In this document: positions 23,701 to 37,500 of the stretch, piece after piece | Numbering within the stretch: position 1 is the stretch's first letter | Layout of the letters: each line of letters starts with the position of its first letter | Origin: Aristolochia californica | Lineage: Eukaryota; Streptophyta; Magnoliopsida; Piperales; Aristolochiaceae | DNA length: 64,000 nt | NCBI GenBank assembly: GCA_029961685.1 | Contig: JARWKL010000012.1 | Location: 23,421,227-23,485,226 of the forward strand | Direction of reading: 5' to 3' | Made by a program: the position numbers and the translations under genes | The notes under the pieces: generated by a model | The model's input: the letters and a program-made list of their open reading frames with translations, nothing else | Databases searched by the model: none | What the model was told of the DNA's origin: nothing

Positions 23701-24897
23701 TTTAACAAGCCCAAAGTACCAACTTTGGTCCAATGGCCAATAAACTTTTATCCTCTTGTTAATTACCAAATAGGGATCAACATTCCCCACATTTAACTCA
23801 TAAAAATGACGCCTTTTCCGGACCAGTCCTTTCTGCTTCCGCTGATTTCTTGGCCGCAGAACTCTGCCTTGTGCCCCATCAGATGGTCTTCTCCCTTTTC
23901 TATTTATGGGGCAAAATGAAGATTCATTGGCTGATTGAGTGGTGGATTCTGAAGCATTACTGCAAAAACCAGTGCAACTTGGATCAAAACGAGAAGAAAG
24001 CATCCTTGCTGCATTCTGTTCCAGGTTCTCCTGATCATCGTCCTCGTAGTCTTTAAAAGCCCTATTGCACTTTGCATTTGAGGCCTTGACAGTTTGATTT
24101 TCAACAAGAGATTTTCGCCTTCTCCTACTACTATGCAGACCCCTCCCTGAAGCCTCTTGTGAGACTGACGCCCCACTCAATTGTACAGCACCATGTTCTT
24201 CTTTGGAACTCGAACATGAAATGGTTTTATCGAGTCCACCATGTTTAAACTCATCCAGAATCTTCTTTTTCTTATATTTACCGCTAGTTAACTTACTTTT
24301 ATGAACTTCAGAGCTGCTTCTACTACTAGAATTTGAGAGACTAGTCACTCTCTTAGAATCGGAACTAATGGCTGGCTTACTTACATGATTGCAATCTGTT
24401 TTTTTTCTGCCAAAGACATGCCTTGGACGCTTTAGGATTGATTTAACATTATTATCCTTCAAACTATGAGACGAAATGCTGTAATTTGGTAAATTCCCTT
24501 CTGAAGGCACTGACCTGTATTTCTTTGCATTCAGCTTTTTCTCTTCAAGAACAAACCCATTCAACTTTGAACCAACTTTTTTAGGATCCAGAGATGCAGA
24601 AGGAAAAGAATCGCCATCTCCCTCTTTTGAGTTTCCAATGCAAGTTTCAAAAGAACTGAGTGGAACCTCTTTTTTACCTTTCTTCCTCTTTTTCACTTGT
24701 GCATAAGGATCCCACTCCTTGTGGGAAGATTCATGGTCCCGCTTCACTCCCCTGCCTCCAAGACTCGAACCTTGTTTTTTTATCCCATCTCCTCCAGCTG
24801 ATAATTTAGTTTTATCCACGTACAGACTCTGCAGATCCAAAGATCTAGAGTGTTTCAAGATTCTAATACTATCTGATCTTTCTACGCTACTTTCCAT
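17744..24897 (-). CDS. EPCR1: EPCR1-like Enhancer-of-Polycomb-related chromatin protein
   Basis: Four exons on the minus strand, 24897-22480, 21907-20225, 18865-18625 and 18324-17744, join in phase to 1640 residues. The N-terminal 360 residues are basic, Ser/Lys-rich and probably disordered, with many nuclear localisation-like clusters. A Tudor-like domain (about 380-433) contains KVYWPLDQSWYFGLVKNY and HHVKYDDRDEEWINL. A block containing RRLPPFVLSFSA and LKILMEN follows the first intron. The Enhancer-of-Polycomb core YYRQAGTEVDLALDPSRVVY, followed by DLDSDDEKFI, lies at about 1256-1285, with a basic helical C terminus (KLKREKAQRLLHRAEVALH). It resembles Arabidopsis At4g32620 (EPCR1), a subunit of the PEAT chromatin complex with PWWP, ARID and TRB proteins. 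All splice sites and phases are intact. Confidence 0.9.
19219..19270. repeat. Exact 26-base tandem duplication in EPCR1 intron
   Basis: A 26-base unit starting ACATGCAGAACACGTATG occurs twice head to tail with no mismatch, followed by a partial third start (ACATGCATAT). It lies in the second intron of the EPCR1-like gene and looks recent. Confidence 0.9.
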
Positions 24898-27353
24898 CTA
24901 GCGATCCTCGGTCCGGGTGAAGGAAACAAAAACCCCCAGTTTTCAGCATCCATCATACATGCTGCAAGCATCAAAACCGCATTTTAGACAGGATATCTAT
25001 GTTCTAAGTCACGATCCGTGACGAAAACAATAAGTATAATTCTCAAATGCCAGCGAAGCAATCAAACCCGTCGGTGGGCAAGATCGGCCCCCTTCAATTT
25101 ACCTAAAATCATTTGGTTTCATGAAGGCCCCAAATAAGAAAACGAAGAAACACATACCCGGATTAAAATTGACAGAGGCAAACGCGCTCTCCACCGCCCA
25201 CCGCGATTTCCCGACAGAAATTCATCACCCCCCGCCTGTGAATCGCCAGATCCGACGACTTGTTTCGTTTTTTCAAATTTTACCGCAGAAACGAAAATAG
25301 AGTTAGGGTTTCGTCGATTTCACGAGACCTAGGGTTTAGAGTTTAGACCGGAAAAATAAAACATAAATTTTACAAACTAAAGAAATTGGGCTCGGTTATC
25401 CCTCGAGCCCGACTGACGTGCAGCGCACGATCGTCCCCCAACGGCGAGGATCTTTTCCCAGATAAAGAAACCCTAACAGCATTAAATAGATTTCGTGAAT
25501 TTCGGGGTAAACGAGGAAGAAGTGTACGGCCTAGATTCACTAGGTAGGCAATACGGACGGACAAGATCAAACACTACCCCACTCAACATGTTCGACCTTT
25601 ATGCTACAGAGCAGGCGGAACTAATTTGGGGGAATCCCCTTCTTACTTTTTCTCTCCTATACAAGGAAAAAGGCCAAAAAACTGCCACGCGAGTTCTTTA
25701 AAATATCTGGAAATGCCACTCACATAGACTTTCGGACCGCGCACGCAAATGTCGTTACTCGTTACTAGTTAGTTGTTGAGGAAGAGGAGCGAATTTAGGG
25801 TGGCTCGCGGGCTACCCGACGGTCTTCGGGCGGTTTCCAACGTCCAGGTGGCACGCCCATGGTGTACGGCAGGAGTGACTTTGCAGGGAAAGTGACATCC
25901 CTTGTATGGGACAAAGACGTGGATGGCTCGTTGCTTCCAAAGCAAAACAAGCGCGGTGCGACTGCACTGATGGGCCCATGGTGTACGTGCCCACGTTACC
26001 TCGGGCGGCAACGTGGTCTGGTTTGACCTAAATCTATATATCGGTATTATCTTAAAGGGGTTTTGTTTTGAATCAAATTTGGACTTGTTTGATAGTGGTA
26101 CAAATTTGTTTGAGCGATCGTTGTGAGCTGGTTGATTGGGACGTGACCATAACTTTTTTGTGTAACATTAATCCATATGAAAAAAAAATATCATTTTTGA
26201 AAGCATTGTGAATTCGTTTCCAATTCATTGTTAAATCGAAATCCAACTAATTAAGGATGATTTTTAACAAGAATTGGGTATTGGGAGGAGGTTTGACCTA
26301 GAATCAACATGATTCAAAGCCAAGTGATAAATGGGAAGAAAGGAAACAAATGTGTGTTATTTTGGTATCTCATTAGGATTTATTTATATTTTGTTGCCTA
26401 TTTCGTTTCTAATGGTTAAAAGGTAATTAATTATTCATTTATACAAATATTACTTGCATTTAATTATTTTGATTAAAAAACACCAATAATAATCATGGGT
26501 TCATTTTCTGATACTCAAGGTTAATGTTAGATGCCAAATGACTGTCTCAAGTAACAGATCTTCTACTGCAAGCACTTTACAATAAGTATAAAATGCAAGC
26601 AAAACTGGAAACCTAATTCATTTTTATTTGAAGTCGATATGGTACTCAAAACTACAATGCCCACCTCTGCTTCATAATCGTGCTTATCCTAATCTAGATA
26701 CTCACTGACCGTGTACATTTACTACTAAATCACCAAATCTTTCTACATAATCCATAGTGGGTATATAAGATTCCAAAATAAATATTTTTGGAGTATAGAA
26801 GTTAAAAGTTAGTACGATAATTAGAATTCTTATTTACATTTTTAAATAATAAAAATATGGAGTCAATATAATTAATTGGATCTATCATATAATTGACATA
26901 AATATAGGTTGATCAAAATAAATAGTTATTATTTTATCATATTATGGAATATTATAAAATAATAAATTATAATTAAATTATAATTAATTTTTATTAAATT
27001 TTATTAAATTTTCTTACTCAAAATATTTATATTTTAATAACTATAATAATTTAACCATTTGTATGAAATAACTATATAAATTAAATGAATTCTAAACAAA
27101 TATTTTATAATTTTTATAAAATTTTAATTAGTTGAAATATTTTTATTCATTGAGAGAGTTCATACATAACTTTGACACTATTTTGGACTTGGAGAGACCC
27201 AATCCGAGTCGACTTGCACTACGTGACCCGGATTTCACACGTCCAAATCCGAGTCGCACAACCCTGATTTCAAGTTTCAACCCGACATACAGAATCACGA
27301 ATCGGTGTATCCGCCTCACCCCTTTCGACTTTCGTCGTCTACCTGTCAGTCAA
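24898..27353. other. EPCR1 upstream region and intergenic DNA
   Basis: 24898-25350 is the probable leader and promoter of the minus-strand gene, with telo-box-like AGGGTTT motifs near 25300-25345. 25740-26030 is GC-richer, with a repeated CCCATGGTGTACG motif (near 25857 and 25976). 26050-27130 is strongly AT-rich. No gene was recognised before the hydrolase-like exon at 27354. Confidence 0.45.
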
Positions 27354-29110
27354 ATGACTAAAATAACCTCATCGCCTTTTCAAATGCACAGCTCTGGTAG
27401 ACGGACTGTCGATGTGCTTCCACCCACTCGTATCCAAAGAAGAACTACTAGTCTTTCTTTCTCACTTCGCAGCCTCAAGGTTTCTGCTGACGTTGTTGCG
27501 TCTTTTCTCCACGGGCCCAGAGATCTTCGTTTCAATCGTTTCAAGATTTCCGATAGTGATCGAACATTTACCGTCATGGCGGGAAGTGAAGAAGACTTTG
27601 TTAAAGGAAATGTTTTCCCGAATGGAGTCGTTGTCATCACCCTCGATCGCCCCAATGCTCTCAATGCTATGAATATAGGTTTTCTGATTTATCTTTTTAT
27701 TTATTTTTTCACTCGGTTCCATCCATCTAGTTACTGTCTAAACAGTAACTGCTTCAAGTTGGTGCTTATTAGTGCTGAAGTTGATTTTTGAGTGATCTTT
27801 TACTTTTAGCGTGTTTGTAGATATGCTGTCTCTTAGTTTGTATTTTCAGATTGTTCATGCCGATTGATACGTTGTAAAATTGGGATTTGTTAAGGCTTAA
27901 GGCCTTTTAAACTTTTTGGTTACCTCTGACGAAATGTATTCGTGAGGCCAAACTTTGTTATATGTGTTGCAGAGATGGTTTTGAAGTGTCAAGGTTATCT
28001 ATATGAGTGGGAAGCAGACCCAAAAGTGAAATGCGTTCTGGTTGAAGGTAGTTCTCCTCGCGCATTTTCCGCAGGTAAGATAAACAGAGTAAAGGAGCTG
28101 AATTTTTTACAAAAGTTCATAGTATTCAATTAAAAAAGGTTTATATTTTTCTAGCTCTAGTTTTAGGTTGTTTGGTATATAGTTTCTTGTATGTATTTTT
28201 AGTCTTGTCCTTTTCAGTCATCCCCTGGGTATTAGGTAGATTTTGAGGTAATGCATATGACCCGAAGGAATGGATATTAAGGGTGTAGTTGCTGAAATTC
28301 AAAAGGACAACGCACACCTTTTGTGCAAACGGTATTTTCCTTTTGTATAGTTTGTGTTAAGAGTGTTTGTGTTCCATTTATTCCAATGTATAATATCAAC
28401 ATCTTTACTCTCTTGTTGTTCTCAATTCTTAACATTTGAAAAACTGATTCTTAGTGTGATCTGCAAGTGGTGATGTTAAGCAGATCACAACGAGACGTGA
28501 AATATCAGACACTATTGAGGTTACTTCGTGCATTCCAAAGATCAAACATTTGAACTACGTTGTGTTTGTCAAAAAATTTCACTCTCATATAATGTTATAT
28601 CCATCTGTGTCATATCGTTACAGTGTCTGCTTCATATATTGCATTATATGCATATGTATACAAAATAAATACACATGTTTCTGTCTATATTGCAGTATGG
28701 TCATCTTCAAAGTGATGAGATGAACTACTCGTTTTTGGAGAGGATATTGTAAAAATATGAACTTTAGGAGAAAAAGTGAAGAAGAAGAAGAGTAGAGAGA
28801 GGAGGAGTTCAGCACATGTAAGGCTCAAAATCGAGCCTTATCTACTATTAAATACCACTTAAGTGAAATAGATTCAAATTTACACATATGCCCTTCATCA
28901 CTTAAACTTTCATAACTCCCTCAGTACTATACAAAATATAACCAAATTTGGACTATAGACTTCTAACATGAGTATAGCCTATTGCTACTTCAAGACCTAA
29001 ATAACTGGTAGAGAGGAATGACTAAAAGGCCTTTTCATAGTTTCTAACAGATATCAAGACCGAAAACTTGATGATGGCTTGATGTATGATGCCAGTAAGT
29101 CTAACTGAAT

Positions 29111-29140
29111 CTCTCTCTCTCACACACACACACATACACA
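29111..29140. repeat. Compound (CT)n(CA)n microsatellite
   Basis: Five CT units run directly into seven CA units and an interrupted CA tail, inside intron 3 of the hydrolase-like pseudogene. Confidence 0.85.
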
Positions 29141-29945
29141 TTCATTAATGCTCATTCAATCCTTGCAGAACCTTAAAGTACTGCCTACAAGTTGTTGTTT
29201 GAACCCCAAACATTTGTGTAGTGCACTGCATCGGATTATCAATCATAAATTAGTGATTCTCAATTCTTTATTCTGATGGGAGAAAGCTGCAGTTCCTGAT
29301 TAATTTCTCTGGTTGAAAAAGTAATTGTTTCCTCTTCTTAAAGGCAACGGTGTTGGATTTTGCAAATACATTTATCATCCTAGACGGTCTTTTGAAATTG
29401 GTCAAGTAATAATGGACAGGTCGGGTCGAGGGGTCAGACTCAACCCTTCTACAATGGGAGAGTCCCCCCAAACTGCCCCGAGCCAACTCAGAATTTCTGG
29501 AACACAAGTCGTAACACTCTGGTTAGGAGCTGTGTTCAAGTACTCATAGAAGTTAAGTCAAGTTAAGAGTTTCAGTCTTATTTTTTTGAAAAGGTAAGAG
29601 TTTCAGTCTTATTCTAAAATGTATGTAATTGGCTTGTTGAATCTTACTCAAACAGGGAAAGTATGTAAAATTGATTATATGAGGATGGTTTGCAAATAAC
29701 CACCTGAATACCCTCTCCTTCCCCTTGTCTTCCCCTCTCAAACACTCTCTCTATCCCTGAATAATTCCTTCTCTCTTTTTTCTTTTCCTATTGATCTAAC
29801 AACCTTGAATTCAACCTTATGAGACTCTAAGATTATTACAGAAATGTTTAACAGATCCCAACCTTCGGCATTATTCAGAGGAAAAGAGCAAATTATGAGA
29901 AAAAACTGCAACATCTGAAGCTGATGAAACCTTATTGCCTGTTTT

Positions 29946-30133
29946 GAAACCTTCCAATGGTTCCATGGTTTTGAATTGCTTTTATTTATAGGATTTGTTC
30001 TAGCATCTTGACGAACCTAAAGTCAAAATGGTCCTTGTTACACTTAGGAATGCACTCGAACCCTTGCACTAAAACCTTCTAATTGTTTCATGGTATTGAA
30101 TTGCGTTTATTTATGAGACTGTTCTAGCATCTT
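29946..30133. repeat. Diverged direct duplication, period about 124 bases
   Basis: 29946-30009 and 30071-30133 share about 64 bases at roughly 85 percent identity by eye, both ending TGTTCTAGCATCTT (one as CTGTTCTAGCATCTT). They sit in intron 3 of the pseudogene just before exon 4. Confidence 0.75.
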
Positions 30134-30975
30134 TGTCTTTGGGACATACCATGATTCACCATTGTCTTTTCATGTTTAACTGATTTCTCACTTAAATCTA
30201 CTCAATGTAGATATCCTTGTGTTTGATTATTCTGTGTTGTTTCATAATGGGCCACTTGCCTTAAACTTGCCTAATTTTGGGTGCACTCTTGCAGGTATGT
30301 ACAGCAGAATATTCTCTGATATGAAAAAATTTTGAGTACAAAAAGCCTTATATTTGCTTCATGGATGGTGTAACAATGGGATTTGGAATTGGTCTTTCTG
30401 GTCATGGACGCTACCACATTATCACTGAGGTACTTTTGCTACCCATATGGAGTGTTAAGAAGTTAGCAAGCATTGCATTTTATTTTTTCTGACAAAAAGG
30501 GGAGATAGTCTCATTTTGTGTGATGCGAGAAAATGGTATTGGCTTATTCCCTGATGTTGGCTTTGCTTATATAGCTGCTCAAAGTCCTGAAGAAGGAGCA
30601 GTCGGTACTCCTTGGAAACTTTAGATCATTATATCTTTTCTATCCTTGTTGATGGTGTTTTTCTTTTAAACCAGCAACTTTTTTAGACAAAATTATTGTT
30701 ATGAGAATTTTGCATCCGTGCCATTGTTTATGCTGATTTGGTGGACTCAACCCTGTTAACTTTCTGCCAGGTGCTTATCTTGGGATGATAGGAAAGAGGA
30801 TCTCCTCCCCAGCTGATGCGCTCTATGTAGGCCTTGGAACTCATTATGTTCCTTCTGTAAACTTAAGTTCACTGAAGGAGGCACTTCTTCAACTCATCTT
30901 GTAATTCCTGGAATCCTGTTTTATTACTGGTTTCTTTTTAAGGATTTGGTTGAAATTGCATTACTTGAAACTGAC

Positions 30976-31140
30976 TTTTTTTTTTTTTTTTGATTTTTTT
31001 TTATAAAGATGTAATCCATTAAAAAGGCAAAAAATTACAAAGAGATAGGGAGCAGATCCCTAACAACAAGATGTTGAAGAGATGCTCCCTGTTTGGCAAG
31101 CACATCTATTACCGAATTTGCAGATCTCGGAGTGTGAGAC
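30976..31140 (-). mobile_element. 5'-truncated LINE tail
   Basis: A T16 run (30976-30991) with a second T run behind it is the poly(A) tail of a minus-strand retroelement. Upstream on the minus strand the sequence reads RSANSVIDVLAKQGAS, the C-terminal end of the RNase H domain of plant L1-type LINEs, then a stop. Only about 165 bases survive. It is separate from the larger LINE that follows. No clear target duplication. Confidence 0.75.
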
Positions 31141-31339
31141 TTCTTATCTTTTGCAGATATAATTATTTGACCTGGACAAGGTTAATTTTTAGATTTTTTT
31201 TCCTCCCTTCACTAAAGATTGTGACGTAGCAAACTATGAACTCGAACCTTACATTTCTTTTTCTACTCACGTCGGCATTTTATTTTGATAATTGGAACTT
31301 CCTATATGGTCATAGGATGCAGTTTTCTTGTATTTAACT

Positions 31340-33733
31340 TTTTTTTTTCTTGTATCCCCTTACAACAAGGGATGGACCCAATTTAGTGCAAGAATCTATA
31401 GCCGAAATCGAAGTTGAGCTTGAAGTGACCAGCTGTGGGGGGGGAGGGGGGGATCCAAGCAACCATTCGAGGGGGCGGAGTGAGAGTGGACATCTGAGCA
31501 ATCACCTTCCAATTGGTGCGGAAGGGGGCACAAGAGAGACACTCTAATTCCTTTATGGAGTGCATCTAGTTGGATATGAGACCCCCGTGGAAGTGCAAGA
31601 GACCTCCGCAGCCGTTGGGAGATATGACCAACGTCCTAGAATTCCTCTCCTTCTAGATGAAGGAGTTGTAGGAGTATGTAACAAGTAGATTCCTCCTAAG
31701 CCCCACAAAAAGGGTAGAGAGGATCCGACGATGAGTTGTCGTGCCGAAGAAGATTGTAAGCTGTGAAAATTTTGTTGTGACAAACACTCCTACGGAAGAA
31801 TCTGACACGAGAAGGGGCCATGAAGCGCCAGGCACTAGCAGTTGTGTGAGTAGTAGGAGGTCTGGTCCAACCTATGAGGAGCCAATAAGCCGAGGAAACT
31901 GAAAAATGGCCATTGTCATCAGGGAGCCAAATCATCCGGTTAGCCACGTGAGCCCGAATCGTAACATCGCCATGATCATCAATCAAGCCACAAATGGTAA
32001 TAACCTCCTCATCAGTGAGATCATGTCTCAAATGGAAGTCTCATGAATCGTTTACCTAAGCAACAATAGAAAGATCACGACATGTAGTGAGCTAGAGAAG
32101 CGGGGGGAAGGAGGAGGCAAGAGGGTCAGCACCTACCCATCAATCAGTCAAAAAATTGAGACTAGACCCATCACCAACAAAAAATCGGACAACAAACTGG
32201 AAGACTGGGAACAAATGGTGAAATGCTTTCCAGAGGGGAGAGAGGTTGCGCTTGCTGCCATCGATGATCCAGCTAGCCCCAAGAAGGCGGAGCTTGGAGA
32301 CCACCATCGGTTTTCAAAAAGCCACTGATCTAGAATCGAGTTTCCAGAACCTCTTGAGGAGGGGATTAGCTCCCATATCCTTAGTGTGTCTAATCCCCAG
32401 ACCACCCATAGTTTTTGGCATACAAACATCATCCCAACCGACAAGATGATAATGAAAGTCATCATTGGTTCCACGTCACAGGAATCACATTTTAATCATG
32501 TCAATGCGCCGACAAACGGAAGCGGGGCAAGGAACAAAGGAAAGGAAGTAGTTGGGTATACCCGCAAGACAAGAGTTGAGAAGAGCCAGTCTGCCAACTT
32601 TAGAGAGGAGCTGCCCTTTCCAAGTAGACAAACAATGCTCGAGCTTTTCAATCACCGGGGTCTAAAGTCTTTTCTGTGGGTTGCAGTCAATGAGGAGGAG
32701 CCCAAGATAAGTTGTGGGGAGAGTCATGATCGAGCAACCCAAAGTGTCTGCCATAAGCTGTAATAAAGGGGGATCAATATGAATTACCATAATAGTTGTC
32801 TTGCTGTAGTTGATCTTTTGACCAGATGTGATCTCAAAAAGACCAAGGAGAGCCTTGATATTGCGGATTTAGTCAAGAGTGTCAATGTCGTCTACAAATT
32901 GGGGAATGAGATATCAAAGGCATTTTGATACAATATAGGATCAAGTCAACCAAGGTTGCGGGCCGAGAAGAACATGGAGGACAGGTACTCGGCAATAAGA
33001 TTGAAGAGTAGCAGGGAGAGGGGATCTCCTTCTAGAATGCCACGGGAGCCATGAAAGTAGCCATAGACGGTGCCGTTGAGGAGCAATGAGTAAGAGGCTG
33101 ACGAGATGCCACTCCGAATCCAAAATCTCCATCTGCCCACAAAGCCCATAGGCTGCATAACATCGTCCCAAAGTGTCCAATTCACGCGGTCAAAGGCTTT
33201 CTCAAGGTCATGCTTGAGGATGAAGCAGGGGAGGAGGTAGTCGATAATCTCATGAGCAACTATGGCGGAATCCAGGATGTCTCTACCTCAGTGAATGATA
33301 GAAGGGAGAATAACCTTGAGACGTCGGGCCAAGATGCGAACAATTATCTTGTATGGGCTAGATACAAGACTAATCGGTTCGAAGTCGCGCGAGTGCTCAA
33401 CATTTGCTTTCTTAGGAATTAGAGCGATGAGAGAAGTACCAATGCTTTTGAAAGTGATACTCCAGTCATAGAAGCTGCGAACCATAGAGAAAATGTCCGT
33501 CTTCAAGGTAGGCCAACATGATTTGTAGAACTCTCCATTATAATTGTCAGGACCCAGGGCTCTATCACAGGGGAGGCCCATAATGGTGTCCTAAATCTCA
33601 AGATCCGAGAAGGGATTCTCAATGAAGGCAGCCAATGTGGGAGAGATCGAAGAGAACTGAAGATGTGAGAGCTGAGGACGGTGATTGCATTCTTCCCTGT
33701 ACAAATTTGTGAAAAAACTAAGGAAGGTGTCAA
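31340..33733 (-). mobile_element. LINE 1, L1-type retrotransposon, 5'-truncated
   Basis: On the minus strand, from right to left, it carries a reverse transcriptase (GPDNYNGEFYKSCW, SLIALIPKKANVEHSRDFEP, GDPLSLLLFNLIAEYL, catalytic FVDD at 32885-32899), a zinc-binding RT-associated domain (HVANRMIWLPDDNGHFSVSS) and the start of RNase H (GHFKLNFD). Most of the RNase H is deleted, and a T run marks the poly(A) end. The endonuclease and ORF1 are missing, so it is 5'-truncated. Edges are supported by an imperfect 15-base target duplication, TTCTTGTATTTAACT at 31325-31339 and TTCTTATATTGAACT at 33734-33748, 13 of 15 matching. Frames are interrupted; inactive. It sits antisense in intron 6 of the pseudogene. 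Confidence 0.87.
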
Positions 33734-34559
33734 TTCTTATATTGAACTATGAAATGTATCTTTTTCGTATCATAAGGTTCTTCTGTTATCTACTTGTTGG
33801 GTTTTGATGCATTTATTGATTTTTTTTTATAATTTTTTAGTTTCAAAATCTAGTTTTCCAGCTACATTAGCAGTTATGTGGTTTCTTCTGCTCAGATGAC
33901 CCACACAAGGATGTTGAGGCACTTTTAGCAGGATACACAAAGGAGCCTGAGTCAGGGTCACAATGGAATAGGCTTTTACCTCAAATAGTTGCAACCTTTG
34001 GAAGCCACAAGTCTGTTCTTGAGATCATTAAAAAGTTGAAGACACACCTGCAGAGCTCTGAAGTTGAAGGTGCGATAATATTCTGATCAATTTGTATTAT
34101 AGCTAGAGGAAAGTAGCTGATTATGTCCATTTGTTATCTATTCACATTCAAATTCTCATCAGTCAAGAGGACATATCCATTCGAGCAAAAATGAGAAGGA
34201 TTCTGTTGACAACAATGAAGGACAACAGCTCAAAATATTCTACATCTCGTGACAGAAATTCAGTGAGAACAATGTCTTTATTTGATATGAATCATTTTCA
34301 TTTTTCTAAAAAAAAAATCATTTTCATCATTTGGTTCAAGTTTTATTGGAGAAGAACGTCTGACATGAACACCTAACATGTAAAAACACTGTCTATGGCC
34401 TCTTTTATTGAGAATCTTCTTTTTATCTTATATTTGTTTCTTTATAACTTATTCAAATTTATGTGAGCTTTTTGACTGACTTTGTTTGCAACTGAAATGA
34501 CGGCAAAAATTTTGTATGTTGTAGGGCTTCACCATTATAAGACAACATCCATGATCTTA

Positions 34560-37500
34560 TAAAACGTCTGCCAAAGCTTTCAAAGGGGGTTAGACTTTTT
34601 GGCGCACCAGCCTATAATGACTTTGGAGTCGCTTTCAATGAGCAGCTTGCCCCACAAGTGATTTCTAAAGACAATGAGACCATGAAGGAGGGCTGGGAGC
34701 TTGGCTGTGATGGAATCAGCAACTCCCGATGGCCTCAAATAAGAGGTAGGGGTGCTCCCTTCATGGTTTTGAAAGACACCACCAAACCCTGCTCTACTTG
34801 AGCATCCCATAGTGCTGCCATCAAAATTTAATTTGATGGCACCCTGAGGAGGAAGCACCCATTCAGCTATTGGTGCAACTTTTGTCGGGGTCGGCCATCT
34901 GAACAATGAAACTTTAGTTGTCTCTGATTGAACACCCTCTAATGTAATCAAACTCCTTTCTGGAATGTAGCCAAGTAGCAATTGTGCTAGTAATTTTACT
35001 GATAACTTCCTCCTCAAAGAGCACTTGTTATTAAATCTTTGGTTGTTCCTCTCAAGCCACAACCACCAAAGTATATGGACAAGACAAGCAGAGAGGAGGG
35101 TCTTGCCAAGTCTAGGAAGTTGATTTCCCTTGCTCAGCTAACAGATAGCCTCCAAGTTGCTTGGGCTGTAGAGTTCAATGCCAATTATGCTGAAAAAGCT
35201 TGTCCAAAGACTCATGCAAAGGGACAATGTGTGAGGAGAAAGTGAGCACATTCCTCAACCCAGCACAGAATGGGCATAAGCTATTGGGCATTTGATGTCC
35301 CTCTCCTCAGGTTATCCATAGTGAATATCTTGTACAGAAACACACTCCAAAGCAAGAAGAGGGCTTTAGGGTGACCCATCAAGCACCATGAGATTGCTGC
35401 TCCACCACTTGTTGTAGTATGCCAACCATGAAGATGATTGTATGCTAAATATACTGCATATTTTCCTCTTTTATCTCTCGTACATGGAGTCTTATCCTCA
35501 GGGTCTAGCCTGAGTTGAAGCCCTTCCAGAGGGGCAAGGAGGTTACTGACCTTAAGAGCTTTTGCATCAGATAGGCCTCGTCTGAAGTGAAAATTCCAGC
35601 TGCTTTCCAGTTCCCAAGAGTCAGCAATCAAGATGGTCGGATTGGAAGCAAAGGACCACCATCACCACCACCACCACCACATTCCAGTAGTAACTTCCTT
35701 GGCAAAGCTTGTGCTCTACCATTTGATTCCACAAAAGCTTAGGTGAAGTATTTTACCTCCAAAACCACTTTTTTAGTAAGGCCTGATTCATTCCCTTGAT
35801 GCTGCATATGCCAAGCCCCCATGACTGTTTTGGTTTGCAAACCTCCTTCCAATTAACCAAATGATACTTTAATCCATCGTTCGAACCTCACCATAAGAAA
35901 CACTTCTTCAAGCTTTTTATTCTATTGTAGACATGGGTCAAGCAAGGGGAAAGGATAAGCAGTAGTTTGAAAGACCGCAAGACACTAATTCAAGAGAGTT
36001 ACTCTACCAACTTTGGAGAGGATTTTAAGCTTCAAAGTAGAGTCTTTGTTCCATCTTCTCAATGATAGGAACCCATAGAGCTTTATCAGGTCTTTTTTCA
36101 AAACATTGGAAGGCCTAGGTATGTAGTAGGTAATGAGGTTTGAGAGCAGCTAATTATGCCGATGAAGCTGCTAACAAGACTCTCCTCGGGTGGGATCCAA
36201 TTAAAGTAGTTTTGCCCCATTTGATTTTTTGCTCTGAGATAAAGCCCAAGGAGGTCTTTTAATCTTCTAATCTGATCTGGATTCCCTTTTCAAAAGCAAA
36301 TGGTGTCATTTGTGAATGGAAGAAGAGGGATGTTTAACTCGGAGTCTTTGACCACTGGGGTGATCCAGCCTGATGCCTTAGCCACGTAACTTATCAAGAA
36401 GAGGTACTCTGCTACCAAATTAAATAACAATGGGGATATAGGATCTCCTACCTTATCCCTCTTGAGCCCCTAAAATAGCCACAAATAGATCCATTGAGAA
36501 GAAGTGAGTAGTGTGTGGAGGATATGCAGCTACGGATCCAAAATCGTCATCTTTCCCCAAATCCAATTTGTGCCAAAATATTTTCTAACAATCTCTACTA
36601 GCCAGAAATCAGTCAAGCTTGGAGAGGATTCGTTTTTGTTGTCCATTACTCCAAGTGAAAGCTTTGGGTGAAAGCACAATTTCTTCTGGCTCACAGCTAC
36701 CAATAAAATTGGGGGTACGAGGTGATTCTCGAGGCAAGAGGGGATTTTTCTCTATAGTAATTGAATGGCATTAAAATCTCCCTCCAATAGCCAAGGAAGG
36801 GGCTATTCTCAAACTAAATCAAGAAGTTCCTCCCATAATTCAGCCCTTTGACGGTACTAGTTGACCTGCAGACTCCAACAAGACTTCAGGTTCTTCGAAA
36901 GTTGCAATCTAGAAGTTGTAGACCAATTAAATAAATCCAAATTTTGATATTATGGAGTTGAGCTATTATCCAACAAGCCAAGATGTCATAAGAGTGGCCA
37001 ATAGCATCAACAACCTGCATTTTAGACTAGTGCAACTCCAAAGATCATTGGCAATGGAGTCAAGCATATGCTGGGTTTTAGTTTCTTGAAGGATTACTAG
37101 TGAGGATTTGTTGGATGAGAGAAGACTGTGAGTTGTAGCTCTCTTTGTCATATTTATGCTTTTCAACGCTAAGTCCTTCTATCATGTGCCTGGCAGGGGA
37201 AATCCTCCCAGTTTCATTGTCGACTAGGTAAACCGCTAGTTGTGGATTTTGTTCTTGGGTCTTCCTTGGCCGGCCTCTGCCTCCGTGGTTGGAAGTTTCA
37301 ATTTGGGATCAAGTAGGTTGATCAGGCTTGAAGGAGGTGGGAGAGTGTCAGTCTCAAGAGGTGGATGGTCTGGAGGGTTTCACTCTGTATCAAAGATCAC
37401 CTGAGTGCTTAGAGACAACGACGGAGAGCTATATGGTACTATTTGATTCTTGTTCTAGCATGGTCTTGGTTTGGTTGGGTTGCATCTTTAGAGAAGATTG

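Noticed and set aside
32386..32763. 125-residue plus-strand open frame
   Set aside because: Opposite-strand shadow of the LINE 1 reverse transcriptase.
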